A DNA stretch of 64,000 nt from Bacteroidales bacterium (lineage in GTDB: Bacteria > Bacteroidota > Bacteroidia > Bacteroidales > P3): positions 62,001 through 126,000 of the forward strand of contig JAFRTM010000012.1 of assembly GCA_017439185.1 (NCBI GenBank), read 5' to 3'. The position numbers were made by a program, and so were the translations under genes. Below the pieces are notes generated by a model. That model was not told where the DNA came from. It saw only the letters and a program-made list of their open reading frames with translations, and searched no databases. Shown here one piece after another: positions 52,469 to 60,352 of this stretch. Each line of letters opens with the position of its first letter. Within the stretch, counting starts at the first letter, position 1.

Positions 52469-53776
52469 ATGGGTCTTATCAAATCAGTTCTCGGCGCAGC
52501 CGGTGGTGCTATATCCTCCACTATGCGCGACCAGTTCCAGGATCTTATCAAGTGTGAGAATATGGACATGGAAACCCTTATGGTGAAACAAACCACCCCC
52601 TCTGGCCAGATTTCCAAAGGCAGCCGCATCATTGTGGCTCCAGGCCAGGTAGCCGTAATCTACGATTCGGGCGCGGTGCTCGACGCAACGGCTGAAGAGG
52701 GTGTCTATACCTTCGACCAGTCCTCGTCTCCCACCTTCTTCGCCGGCCAGTTCGGTGACGTGTTCAAAGAGATGTGGCAGCGTTTCAAATATGAAGGCTC
52801 GCCGGCAAAGGAACAGGCTGTGTTCTTCTTCAACGCCAAGGAGATTCTCGACAACAAGTTCGGCACTCCCGCTCCCGCCATGTTCCAGGATTGGTCTCAC
52901 GCTATTCCCAACCAGATGACCGGCTCAATCATGCCTCTCAGTGTCCATGTGCGCTGCTTCGGAAAATACACCTTCCAGATCTTCGACCCCGCCATCTTCA
53001 TGCGTAACCACGCAGGTACCGGCAACGTGGTCAAGAAACACGACATCGTGGAGCAGATGCGCAGCGAGGTGATCGCCGCCTTCCAGAACGTGCTCAACGA
53101 GCTGGGTACTTCCAAACACAAAGTGCCTGTACTCGAACTCCAGAGCTATACCGACGAGATTGAGCAGATCATGGACGAGCGCGTCTTCGACGAGCCTATC
53201 CGCAACCGTGGCATACGCCTCGTGAGCTTCACAGTGGAGTCTGTCACCCTCGACGACGAGAGCAAGGCCAAGATCACCGAATACGAGCACAACTCCAACG
53301 CCATGATGCAGCAGGGCCGCATCATCGACGTCATGGGCCAGGCTGCCAGCAACGCAGGCGGGGCCATGAACGGCTTCATGGGCCTCGGCATGATGAACAT
53401 GACCACTGGCGGTATGACTGGCGGCGTCATGCAGAACGCTTTCAGCAATCCTGGCCAGCAGCAGGCCTATGACCCCTACGGCCAGCAGCAGCAAGGCGGT
53501 GCCCCCGCTCCTCAGCAGGGTGCCCCGGCTCAGCAGGGCGTTCCTTGCCCGCAGTGTGGTGCCATCATCACCGGCAAGTTCTGCCCCGAATGCGGAACCC
53601 CCGCTCCGGCTCCTAAAGCCGAGAAGAAATGCCCCAAATGCGGCGCAACTGGCACTGGCAAGTTCTGCCCCGAGTGCGGTGCTCCGTTAGAGGAGGCAGG
53701 TCCCAAGAAGTGCCCCAAGTGTGGCGCTGAGGTGACCGGTAAGTTCTGCCCCGAGTGCGGTGCTAAAGTAGAATAG
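52469..53776 (+). CDS. SPFH-domain protein with three C-terminal zinc ribbons (YdjI-like)
   Basis: 435 residues. N-terminal MGLIKSVLGAAGGAI, then a virion-core-like/SPFH domain at about 20-280 (QVAVIYDSGAVLDATAEEGVYTF; SVHVRCFGKYTFQIFDPAIF; GIRLVSFTVESVTLD), a Gly/Met/Gln-rich linker at 290-350, and three tandem zinc ribbons: CPQCGAIITGKFCPECG, CPKCGATGTGKFCPECG, CPKCGAEVTGKFCPECG. B. subtilis YdjI has the same type of SPFH domain and takes part in a membrane-stress gene set. Here it follows two Tim44-like membrane proteins with 37 bases between. A membrane scaffold is inferred. Terminator at 53800. Confidence 0.85.
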   Translation: MGLIKSVLGAAGGAISSTMRDQFQDLIKCENMDMETLMVKQTTPSGQISKGSRIIVAPGQVAVIYDSGAVLDATAEEGVYTFDQSSSPTFFAGQFGDVFKEMWQRFKYEGSPAKEQAVFFFNAKEILDNKFGTPAPAMFQDWSHAIPNQMTGSIMPLSVHVRCFGKYTFQIFDPAIFMRNHAGTGNVVKKHDIVEQMRSEVIAAFQNVLNELGTSKHKVPVLELQSYTDEIEQIMDERVFDEPIRNRGIRLVSFTVESVTLDDESKAKITEYEHNSNAMMQQGRIIDVMGQAASNAGGAMNGFMGLGMMNMTTGGMTGGVMQNAFSNPGQQQAYDPYGQQQQGGAPAPQQGAPAQQGVPCPQCGAIITGKFCPECGTPAPAPKAEKKCPKCGATGTGKFCPECGAPLEEAGPKKCPKCGAEVTGKFCPECGAKVE

Positions 53777-53799
53777 TCCGTCACTGACATAACAAAAGA

Positions 53800-53828
53800 A
53801 GAGCGGAGATCCCAAGGGTCTCCGCTCT
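53800..53828. terminator. Terminator between convergent SPFH gene and tsf
   Basis: AGAGCGGAGATCCC/GGGTCTCCGCTCT with one bulged base and loop AA, then TCTTATTAT. Confidence 0.75.
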
Positions 53829-53855
53829 CTTATTATAAAGTACAATGATTATCTC

Positions 53856-54845
53856 TTAAGCGCCAAGCTCGAGACGTTTGAAACCAGTGCACTTCAGGTC
53901 TTTGTCGGTACGGGCGATGAAGTCCTTCACGCTCACCTTGCTCTCCATGATGTATTCCTGGAAGAGGAGGGTGTTCTCTTGGAAGAACTTGTTCAGACGG
54001 CCGTTGGCGATGTTCTGGATCATCTTCTCGTCGAGCGAAGCGGCTTTCTTGGCAGCCTCTTCCTCTTTTATCTTGCGGGCGAGGTTAGCCTGCTCCTCGG
54101 TGATCCAGCCTTTACCCATGTTGGAGTTGATGTGGTCTTCGCTGTCCACATGTGCGGGATTGATTCCGGCTTTCTTAAGGGCTGCATCTACTGCCTTGCC
54201 GATAAGCTCCTCTTTGGTCTTCTCGATAGCGACTTTCAGCTCGTTGTCTTTTATGTCCTGAGGAATGCTCTCTGCATCGAGTGCCAACGGGCGCATTGCC
54301 ACAACCTGCATAGCGATGGCGTGTCCTGCCTCGTCGAATCCCTCTTTGTTCATTCCCACGATGGCGGCCATACGGTTACCCGGGTGGATGTAAGCGTAAA
54401 CTGCTGCAGCTTCCAGCACCTCGTAGTGGGCCAACTCTATCTTCTCTCCGATCTTGGCGATCTGGTCGGTGATAAGGTCTGCCACTGCACGGCCGTCGAT
54501 CTGCATTGCCATCACCTCGTCTTTGGTCTTCAGACCTTTTGCCATTGCGTTGGTGATGATCGACTTGGTGAAATCCACAAATCCGGCATTGGTAGCGACA
54601 AAGTCGGTCTCGCAGCTCACCATGATGGCTGCTCCGTTTTTGCCGTTGCTCATTGCCAGCACGCAACCCTCGTTAGCGTCGCGGTCGGCTCTCTTGGCTG
54701 CCATCTTCTGGCCTTTCTGGCGCAGATAGTCGATTGCCTTCTCGAAATCACCGTCGCACTCCACGAGCGCTTTTTTGCAGTCCATCATTCCGACTCCCGT
54801 CAACTGACGCAGTTCGTTTACTTGTTTTGCTGTTATGTTTGCCAT
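53856..54845 (-). CDS. tsf: Elongation factor Ts
   Basis: 329 residues from MANITAKQVNELRQLTGVGM; the frame is open 18 codons further up but the family starts here. Nucleotide exchange factor for EF-Tu. UBA domain at 1-50 (MMDCKKALVECDGDFEKAIDYL), the EF-Tu contact TDFVATN near 80, and KEGFDEAGHAIAMQVVAM. A C-terminal NIANGRLNKFFQENTLLFQEYI repeat is normal for the longer Bacteroidetes form. 77 bases behind rpsB. Confidence 0.96.
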   Translation of the reverse strand: MANITAKQVNELRQLTGVGMMDCKKALVECDGDFEKAIDYLRQKGQKMAAKRADRDANEGCVLAMSNGKNGAAIMVSCETDFVATNAGFVDFTKSIITNAMAKGLKTKDEVMAMQIDGRAVADLITDQIAKIGEKIELAHYEVLEAAAVYAYIHPGNRMAAIVGMNKEGFDEAGHAIAMQVVAMRPLALDAESIPQDIKDNELKVAIEKTKEELIGKAVDAALKKAGINPAHVDSEDHINSNMGKGWITEEQANLARKIKEEEAAKKAASLDEKMIQNIANGRLNKFFQENTLLFQEYIMESKVSVKDFIARTDKDLKCTGFKRLELGA

Positions 54846-54922
54846 AATTCGTCTTGTTTTATTGTTCAAAAAAAACCGATTGACATTCTTCTCTGCCAAT
54901 CGGTCGTCATTTCATTGTTGTG

Positions 54923-55780
54923 TTATTCTTCCGACTTCTCTTCGGCAGGGGCTGCTTCGGCTTTGGCTGCCGGAGCTGCTTTCCTCTGGCCATCCACTCT
55001 GTTTCTGCGCGGACGGGTGTTCTTCACGGGTGCCTCGGCTGCTGCGTTCTCTTCGGGGGAGGTCTCTTCCTCGTTCTGGGCGTCCTTGTCGAGTGCGCGC
55101 TCGTTCAGTCCTTCCTGAATTGCCTCTACCATATATTTCAATATGGCTTGGATCGACTTCGAAGCGTCGTCGTTTGCGGGAATCGGGTAGTCGATGAGTT
55201 CGGGGTTGCAGTTGGTATCTACCAGGGCAAAGGTCGGGATGTTAAGCCTTCTGGCCTCTGCAACGGCGATGTGCTCTTTCTGGATGTCAACAACGAACAG
55301 TGCGCTCGGCAGACGGCTCAGGTCTGCTATGCTGCCCAGGTTCTTGTCCAGTTTTGCACGCTCACGCTGCACCTGCAGTCTCTCTCTCTTCGAGATATTG
55401 TTGAAATCCTTGTCGTGCATCAGCTGGTCCAGCTGGTTCATCTTCTTCACGGCCTTGCGGATCGTGGTGAAGTTGGTCAGCATTCCACCAGGCCAACGCT
55501 CGGTGACGAACGGCATATCGACGGTCTTCACCATCTCGCTCACCACGTCTTTTGCCTGTTTCTTGGTCGCCACAAACAGGATCTTCTTTCCCGAACGGGC
55601 AATCTGTTTCAAAGCTTTCGCAGCTTCGTCGGCTTTCACTATCGTCTTCTGCAAGTCGATAACGTGGATGCCATTGTGCTCCTTGAAAATGTAAGGAGCC
55701 ATTTTCGGATTCCATTTCCTCTTGAGGTGGCCAAAGTGGCATCCTGCCTCAAGCAGTTCTTCAAATTTCAGTTCTGTCAT
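54923..55780 (-). CDS. rpsB: 30S ribosomal protein S2
   Basis: 285 residues. LLEAGCHFGHLKRKWNPKM at 9-27, IIDLQKT-type HVIDLQKT, ERWPGGMLTNF near 120, DTNCNPELIDYPIPANDD near 187. The core ends about residue 228, after which a 55-residue tail rich in Glu, Ala, Pro and Lys/Arg (RPRRNRVDGQRKAAPA) extends it, common in this phylum. A leader with potential pseudoknot lies at 55810-55900. Confidence 0.97.
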   Translation of the reverse strand: MTELKFEELLEAGCHFGHLKRKWNPKMAPYIFKEHNGIHVIDLQKTIVKADEAAKALKQIARSGKKILFVATKKQAKDVVSEMVKTVDMPFVTERWPGGMLTNFTTIRKAVKKMNQLDQLMHDKDFNNISKRERLQVQRERAKLDKNLGSIADLSRLPSALFVVDIQKEHIAVAEARRLNIPTFALVDTNCNPELIDYPIPANDDASKSIQAILKYMVEAIQEGLNERALDKDAQNEEETSPEENAAAEAPVKNTRPRRNRVDGQRKAAPAAKAEAAPAEEKSEE

Positions 55781-55809
55781 TTTTTTTATTTGTTTACGTT
55801 CCTAATTTA

Positions 55810-55900
55810 CCAACCGCAGAGTAGGTCCTTGTCTGTGCCGGGTTTATCTTATGCTCTTGCACTCGATGTGGCAACCCGACGGAGCATCTTCGCGGTTTGG
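55810..55900 (-). promoter_or_regulatory. Putative S2 autoregulatory leader with interleaved stems
   Basis: In the rpsB mRNA an outer stem pairs CCA-a-ACCGC (55900-55892) with GCGGTTGG (55817-55810). Inside it, ATGCTC (55887-55882) pairs with GAGCAT (55856-55851), and CGGGTT (55878-55873) with AACCCG (55844-55839). The two inner stems interleave, as in an H-type pseudoknot (or two alternative folds). S2 is known in E. coli to repress rpsB-tsf through a structured 5' leader; this is likely the equivalent here. Identified by eye only. Confidence 0.6.
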
Positions 55901-55961
55901 ATACTAAACTGTCTGTCTCTACGCACACATATAATATATATATGTATGCAACCGCCAACTC

Positions 55962-56351
55962 TTAACGTTTGCTGAACTGGAAACGTTTACGGGCTTTCGG
56001 CTGACCGGGTTTCTTACGCTCCACCATACGCGGGTCACGCATCAGGAATCCCTCTTTCTTCAGCGCGGGACGGTCTTCGATGTTGTTCTCACACAACGCA
56101 CGGGCTATTGCCATACGCAGCGCCTGGGCCTGGCCGGTGATTCCACCTCCGTCGAGGTTGGCTTTCACATCCCATTTTCCCTCGGCTCCGGCAACCTGGA
56201 ATGCCTGGTTGACGATGTACTGCAACGGACCGGTAGTGAAATACTCCTTATAGTCCCTGTTGTTCACAACAATTTTACCACTGCCGGCGGTCATATATAT
56301 GCGCGCAACTGCGGTCTTCCTTCTTCCTATTGTGTTTATTACTTCTGCCAT
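55962..56351 (-). CDS. rpsI: 30S ribosomal protein S9
   Basis: 129 residues. TIGRRKTAVARIYM near the start, GGGITGQAQALRMAIARAL near 69-87, and the C-terminal RKKPGQPKARKRFQFSKR that reaches the P-site tRNA. Five bases behind rplM, the usual pair. Confidence 0.97.
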   Translation of the reverse strand: MAEVINTIGRRKTAVARIYMTAGSGKIVVNNRDYKEYFTTGPLQYIVNQAFQVAGAEGKWDVKANLDGGGITGQAQALRMAIARALCENNIEDRPALKKEGFLMRDPRMVERKKPGQPKARKRFQFSKR

Positions 56352-56356
56352 AATGA

Positions 56357-56836
56357 TTATCTTACGTCGTTAATGTTGATGACTTTAGGATTCTGTCCCT
56401 GATGGGGATGCTCTGGTCCGGCATACACGTGCAGGTTCCTGTAAAGGGCTGCTCCAAGGCGGTTCTTCGGAAGCATTCCCTTGATGGCGTGCTCAAGCAC
56501 TCTCTCGGGATGGGTTGCCAACACCTTTGCAGGGGTCGTCTCCCTCTGTCCTCCGGGATAGCCGGTGTAACGCTGATAAATCTTATCAGTCATCTTTTTA
56601 CCCGTGAACACCACTTTCTCGGCATTGATGATGATTACGTTGTCACCACAATCCACGTGGGGCGTGAACGAAGGCTTGTGTTTGCCTCTCAGGAGATTTG
56701 CAACTCTCGTCGCCAAACGTCCTACTGTCTGATTCTCGGCGTCAATTAATAACCACTCCTTCTTCACGGTGTTCTCGTTGGCTTTCGCCGAAGGGTTGTT
56801 ATTGGCCGATACTGTCTTGTAACTTAATGTACTCAT
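56357..56836 (-). CDS. rplM: 50S ribosomal protein L13
   Basis: 159 residues. Bacteroidetes-type N terminus [13 protein letters not shown] with an extra Asn/Ala-rich stretch, then [43 protein letters not shown], and [12 protein letters not shown]. Heads rplM-rpsI. A promoter lies 160 bases upstream, leaving a long leader. Confidence 0.97.
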   Translation of the reverse strand: MSTLSYKTVSANNNPSAKANENTVKKEWLLIDAENQTVGRLATRVANLLRGKHKPSFTPHVDCGDNVIIINAEKVVFTGKKMTDKIYQRYTGYPGGQRETTPAKVLATHPERVLEHAIKGMLPKNRLGAALYRNLHVYAGPEHPHQGQNPKVININDVR

Positions 56837-57004
56837 TTTTCTTTTTACAGTAATTTTTTTCTTTTCTTTTTCCCTTTTCGCCGTGTTTTACGTCTTATTC
56901 ATGGGGACGGACTCCCATAAATATTTCGCTTAACACATAGAGTTTCAGGAACTTGAACGGGTAAAATCATTTCCTTCCACTCTACTTGCGAGGTTGCAAA
57001 TATA
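56837..57004 (-). promoter_or_regulatory. rplM promoter and ~155-nt leader
   Basis: TATATTTGC at 56996-57004 on the minus strand, then about 155 bases to rplM. The leader holds ATGGG/CCCAT arms around AGTCCGTC near 56905-56922 and a poly-purine tail. Possibly an r-protein autoregulatory leader; no known L13 leader structure was recognised. Confidence 0.45.
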
Positions 57005-57147
57005 CAACTTTTTTTTATTCTGACAAATTATTTTGTTAATTTCTTCACTTTTTTGTTAATTTCTCATCCTGCACCTCTCCCTATACCCATAAAAACAAAG
57101 AAGTCCGCCAGAACTCTGGCGGACTTCCTTCATAAGATTACTGTTGC
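57005..57147. other. Intergenic region between rplM promoter and HU
   Basis: AT-rich, includes the HU terminator. No gene seen. Confidence 0.5.
57100..57127 (-). terminator. Terminator of the HU gene
   Basis: GAAGTCCGCCAGA/TCTGGCGGACTTC with a very short loop, followed on the minus strand by TTTGTTTTTAT, 21 bases after the stop. Confidence 0.8.
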
Positions 57148-57411
57148 TTAGAGAGCCAAGCCTTTTCCAGCTTTGAATTTTGCAACTTTCTTAGCCTTGA
57201 TGGTGATGGGCTTTTTGGTCTTGGGGTTGATACCCTGACGTTTTGCACGTTTTGCAACGGAGAATGTGCCAAATCCGAGGATTGCTACTTTGTCACCTTT
57301 CTTCAGAGAAGCTTTGGTGGTCTCTACGAAAGCGTCGAGAGCTTTCTTAGCATCGGTCTTGGTCATGCCAGCTTTTGCTGCCATTGCGCTGATTAATTCG
57401 GTCTTGTTCAT
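57148..57411 (-). CDS. hup: HU family DNA-binding protein
   Basis: 87 residues. MNKTELISAMAAKAGMTKTDAKKALDAFV, GDKVAILGFGTFSVAKRAKRQGINPKT and the C-terminal KKVAKFKAGKGLAL: standard HU with the beta-arm GINPKTKKPI. Nucleoid protein. Own promoter at 57454-57462 (TATATTTGC). Confidence 0.96.
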   Translation of the reverse strand: MNKTELISAMAAKAGMTKTDAKKALDAFVETTKASLKKGDKVAILGFGTFSVAKRAKRQGINPKTKKPITIKAKKVAKFKAGKGLAL

Positions 57412-57453
57412 TGTGTGTGAATTTAATTGTTTATAATGTGTTCATTTTTCGTT

Positions 57454-57462
57454 GCAAATATA
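57454..57462 (-). promoter_or_regulatory. HU promoter -7 element
   Basis: TATATTTGC on the minus strand, 43 bases before the ATG. Confidence 0.65.
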
Positions 57463-57527
57463 TGCAAATTATTGATATCTAACATAAAAAAATACAAAAA
57501 TTTTCAACATTTTTTTTAACACTTTTC

Positions 57528-58475
57528 CTAATCCGCTATTTCCCAGTTACTTACATTTGTTCCTCGCAAAAATTCTTCCGTCGTCATTCGCCGTTTTCCT
57601 TCCATTTGAAGGCTCAAAATTCTCACAAATCCGTCTCCACAACCGATTTTCAGCACTTTTTTTGCATCATTTTCTATCGTTTTTTTCGTTATTTTTTCGC
57701 CTTTTTCATACTCTGTTTCGTACACTTTTATCTGCCTTTCTTCGCCCTTCTCGGTCCTCACTCTCGTCGTCGCGGCAGGGTAGGGGCTAAGCCCCCTCAC
57801 GAAGTTCTCTATCTCTTCCCCGCTTTTCGTCCAGTCTATCTTGCAGTCTTCCTTGAAAATCTTCGGCGCCGGCTTCAGCTCTCCTGTCGTCTCCTGCGCT
57901 TTCCCTTTCAGCTCGCCGCTCTCCAGCCCTCTTATGGTCTCCACCACCAGCTCTCGCCCCATCGCCGCCAGCCTGTCGTGCAGGCTACCGGCCGTCTCTC
58001 TCGCTCCAATCGCAGTCTTCCGTTGCAGCAGTATCTCCCCCTCGTCTATCTGCTCGTTCAGCCTGAAGGTCGTCAGTCCCGTCTCCTTCTCTCCGTTGAT
58101 GATGGCCCAGTTTATCGGTGCAGCACCCCTGTATTGCGGCAACAGCGACGCATGCAGGTTGAACGTCCCCATCCGCGGCATCGCCCACACCACCTTCGGC
58201 AGCATCCTGAACGCTACCACCACAAACAAGTCGGCCCCTATCCCTCTCAGCTCCTCCAGAAATCCTTCGTCTCTCAGCTTCTCGGGCTGCAGCACCCTTA
58301 GATTGTGTGCCAGCGCATATTCCTTCACCGCCGAGAAAGCCACCTTCTGGCCTCTCCCCACCTGCCGGTCGGGCACCGTCACCACTCCCGCCACCTTGTA
58401 TCCCGCCGCCACTATCGCGTCCAGCGTCTCCACCGCAAACTCCGGCGTACCCATAAACACTATCTTCAGTCCCAT
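57528..58475 (-). CDS. fmt: Methionyl-tRNA formyltransferase
   Basis: 315 residues. Formylates initiator Met-tRNA using 10-formyl-THF. IVFMGTPEFAVETLDA at 5-20, the folate site NLHASLLPQYRGAAPINWAI near 107-126 (catalytic Asn/His), GEILLQ near 146, and the C-terminal OB-like domain INWTKSGEEIENFVRGLSPYPAA. Ends with MTTEEFLRG. Follows ribH by 12 bases. Confidence 0.96.
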   Translation of the reverse strand: MGLKIVFMGTPEFAVETLDAIVAAGYKVAGVVTVPDRQVGRGQKVAFSAVKEYALAHNLRVLQPEKLRDEGFLEELRGIGADLFVVVAFRMLPKVVWAMPRMGTFNLHASLLPQYRGAAPINWAIINGEKETGLTTFRLNEQIDEGEILLQRKTAIGARETAGSLHDRLAAMGRELVVETIRGLESGELKGKAQETTGELKPAPKIFKEDCKIDWTKSGEEIENFVRGLSPYPAATTRVRTEKGEERQIKVYETEYEKGEKITKKTIENDAKKVLKIGCGDGFVRILSLQMEGKRRMTTEEFLRGTNVSNWEIAD

Positions 58476-58487
58476 CTTCCGCTCCTC

Positions 58488-59000
58488 CTATCTCGTCTCC
58501 GTCGGTTTCGGCATAAAGAAAAGACCCTTCTGCAACGCCACCATCTTCAGTGCCGTCACTGCTCCCTCCACTCCTTTGTTTCCGTGCCTTCCGCCCGAAC
58601 GCTCTCTCGCCTGCTGCATGTCGTTGGTCGTAAGCACGCTGAACACCACCGTCCGGTTGTGCTTTATCGACGCCTCCGTCAGTCCGTTGGCCACCGCCTC
58701 GCAGATAAAGTCGAAATGCCGAGTCTCCCCTTGTATCACACATCCTATGCAGATCACCGCATCCAGGTCGGGGTGCATCTCCAGTATCATATTCGCCGCA
58801 CCCGACAGCTCGAAAGTCCCGGGCACCTTCCATTCATATATCTTCCTCACGCCGCAGTCTCCCAGCGTCCTCACCGCCCCGTCCCTCATAGCCTGCGTGA
58901 TCTCTCCGTTCCATTCCGCCGTGATAACTCCGATTTTGTACCGCGAGCAGTCGGGCATCTCCCCCAGCTCATACTCCGACAAGTTTACTTTCTTTTCCAT
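58488..59000 (-). CDS. ribH: 6,7-dimethyl-8-ribityllumazine synthase
   Basis: 170 residues from MEKKVNLSEYELGEMPDCSRYKIG; the frame is open 16 more codons upstream without family similarity. Penultimate step of riboflavin synthesis. Seen: WNGEITQAM for the substrate loop, VPGTFELSGAA near 69, CVIQGETRHFDFI near 97 (with the catalytic His), and NKGVEGA near 145. Forms a capsid in known members. Pairs with fmt in one transcript. Other rib genes are not in the window. Confidence 0.95.
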   Translation of the reverse strand: MEKKVNLSEYELGEMPDCSRYKIGVITAEWNGEITQAMRDGAVRTLGDCGVRKIYEWKVPGTFELSGAANMILEMHPDLDAVICIGCVIQGETRHFDFICEAVANGLTEASIKHNRTVVFSVLTTNDMQQARERSGGRHGNKGVEGAVTALKMVALQKGLFFMPKPTETR

Positions 59001-59264
59001 ATCTCTATACATTATATATTGTATACAACCAAAATCCCCACTCAACACTCCACCCTCTCCATCGCCACATCATAAATATAACGCAATTCCCCCAACTTTA
59101 TTGTGCAAACCCAAAAGTTGAAAAGAAAAAAGAAACGAAAGAGAAGAATCTAAAAGAAGGGCACCTGTAATCTTGTGTGCCAGCAGCACACTATCTCAGT
59201 CTGCCTGCAAGCAGGCCTGCGACTAAAAGGAGCAAACGCCTCTTACTTGTGTGGGGTTCTTGTC
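59001..59264. other. Intergenic region with three short palindromes
   Basis: Contains GTGTGC/GCACAC (59175-59191) and GCCTGC-AA-GCAGGC (59203-59216, inside the longer AGTCtGC...GCGACT palindrome); a third, GTGTGTC-GAA-GACACAC (59280-59296), lies just beyond. No gene. The T-run needed for terminators is absent. Confidence 0.45.
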
Positions 59265-59369
59265 TCATACACTCAACACGTGTGTCGAAGACACACTACC
59301 TTGCATCTTTTGAGCCGAGACGACAAATGTAATCATAATTGCCAATCCGAGGGTAAGAATCAATTTCAG
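59265..59369 (-). pseudogene. Possible remnant of a small secreted protein (lost start)
   Basis: Directly after the stop of the gene at 59388, the same strand reads LKLILTLGLAIMITFVVSAQ, then KMQGSVSSTHVLSV and stop: a complete-looking signal peptide with cleavage after SAQ but without an ATG at its front (the first codons are ACC CTG AAA) and with a mature part of only about 14 residues, ending in the 59280 palindrome. Looks like a gene that lost its start and body. The alternative is coincidence. Confidence 0.3.
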
Positions 59370-59387
59370 GGTAATGTGGTATATATG

Positions 59388-59861
59388 CTATTCCCCCTCG
59401 TATTTATATTCCAACGCTCTGACAGCCTTCATTATCTTCTTTGCGGCGCGTTTCATGTCTGAGTTAGCCGTCATTGTGTAGGCACTTTCGGATCGACTAT
59501 AGACTATCTTGTTTGCTGTGTTGCGTAGCGTAAGCGTCTGCGAACTGGCTGCTCCAGCCACCACGGTACAAGTATAGTTTGCCATCAGCAGTTTTTCTCG
59601 TTCTGTTGCACTGAATTCTTCGGCCTTGTCCTCAGTCAGTACAGTAAACCCTATCTCCGAGAAGAAATCCCTATACTTTTCCTCCAGTCCGTAGGCGTTG
59701 CCTTGATTCTCAATGCAGATGTACTTGTAGTTGTTAATCTTGTGTTCCGTCAAAGCATGGACGTTAGACGGATTGTTTACAATTGATGCAGCTGATGTAT
59801 CTACCGGCATGATTGCAAAGATTATCACTGTAAGGACAAATAAAAAAATGTTTAATCTCAT
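59388..59861 (-). CDS. Secreted hypothetical protein
   Basis: 157 residues. Signal peptide MRLNIFLFVLTVIIFAIMPV then DTSAAS. The mature part has KYICIENQGNAYGLEEKYRD, IGFTVLTEDKAEEF, and ANYTCTVVAG, a small alpha/beta pattern somewhat like periplasmic proteins that sense stress, but no family is recognised. The ATG lies 8 bases after a 30-base repeat identical to that before the gene at 60268. Last gene of a short run 60268-60065, 60068-59910, 59861-59388. Confidence 0.65.
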   Translation of the reverse strand: MRLNIFLFVLTVIIFAIMPVDTSAASIVNNPSNVHALTEHKINNYKYICIENQGNAYGLEEKYRDFFSEIGFTVLTEDKAEEFSATEREKLLMANYTCTVVAGAASSQTLTLRNTANKIVYSRSESAYTMTANSDMKRAAKKIMKAVRALEYKYEGE

Positions 59862-59869
59862 GATGAAAT

Positions 59870-59899
59870 ACCCTTAATCCGTGTCGGGCGCAACTTCTA
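59870..59899 (-). repeat. CCCGACACGGATTAAGGG leader repeat, copy 2
   Basis: Identical over 30 bases to 60278-60307 and 25/26 to 16590-16616. On the minus strand it reads TAGAAGTTGCGCCCGACACG then GATTAAGGGT and ends 8 bases before the ATG at 59861. Confidence 0.85.
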
Positions 59900-59909
59900 A
59901 TATTTTATA

Positions 59910-60068
59910 CTATTGTTTATTGTTTTTTTTCTTTTGTGAAGCAATGCACAAAAAGGCTATTCCTAATCCTGTAAAGAAGCATGGGCCAAATACACTATGA
60001 CCGGCTGACACGGCACCAATAAAGGACAAAATACCTATACCCAACAATATCCATCCTGCAATTTTCAT
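59910..60068 (-). CDS. Small membrane protein (52 aa)
   Basis: Below usual size limits: MKIAGWILLGIGILSFIGAV, then SAGHSVFGPCFFTGLGIAFL and CIASQKKKNNKQ. Two membrane segments with a basic tail. Its ATG overlaps the TGA of the gene before it (ATGA at 60065-60068), so translation is coupled. Reading frame and topology fit a real gene; function unknown. Confidence 0.6.
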   Translation of the reverse strand: MKIAGWILLGIGILSFIGAVSAGHSVFGPCFFTGLGIAFLCIASQKKKNNKQ

Positions 60069-60268
60069 TTCCGACCTCCTTCATTATTTATATTTTCCGT
60101 ATTAACATCTTTTAATTTCTTAGAGCACAATACCACAATTAACCCGATTATTACGTTAAAAAGCGATATTGCAAACGCCCATCCGAAACCTATTTTACGC
60201 TTGCTTCCTAAATATCCCACTCCTGCTGCCAATCCAATGGCAATCGGTAAAAGTATTAACTGTTCCAT
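60065..60268 (-). CDS. Small membrane protein (67 aa)
   Basis: 67 residues from MEQLILLPIAIGLAAGVGYL; the frame is open further upstream, but those residues (MRPTRIKGI) come from the repeat. Two membrane segments, LPIAIGLAAGVGYLG and WAFAISLFNVIIGLIVVLC, separated by SKRKIGFG, then a polar tail ending in GGRK. No family known. Starts 9 bases after the 30-base repeat, which itself follows the promoter at 60320-60352, so the mRNA leader is little more than the repeat. Confidence 0.6.
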   Translation of the reverse strand: MEQLILLPIAIGLAAGVGYLGSKRKIGFGWAFAISLFNVIIGLIVVLCSKKLKDVNTENINNEGGRK

Positions 60269-60277
60269 AATCAATAT

Positions 60278-60307
60278 ACCCTTAATCCGTGTCGGGCGCA
60301 ACTTCTA
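60278..60307 (-). repeat. CCCGACACGGATTAAGGG leader repeat, copy 3
   Basis: Identical to copy 2 over 30 bases. Sits between the promoter (-7 at 60320-60328) and the ATG at 60268. Confidence 0.85.
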
Positions 60308-60319
60308 TGTTTATTTTTT

Positions 60320-60352
60320 GCAAAAATACTATTAATACTGACGTTTGCCAAA
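60320..60352 (-). promoter_or_regulatory. Promoter of the small membrane-protein genes
   Basis: On the minus strand TTTG (60352-60349), 20 bases, then TATTTTTGC (60328-60320). Transcription should start just before the 30-base repeat. Confidence 0.75.

Noticed and set aside
59870..60307. Integron attC sites between small gene cassettes
   Set aside because: The repeat lacks the GTTRRRY/RYYYAAC core pair and the imperfect palindrome of attC sites, sits at the 5' and not the 3' end of the genes, and no integron integrase is near.
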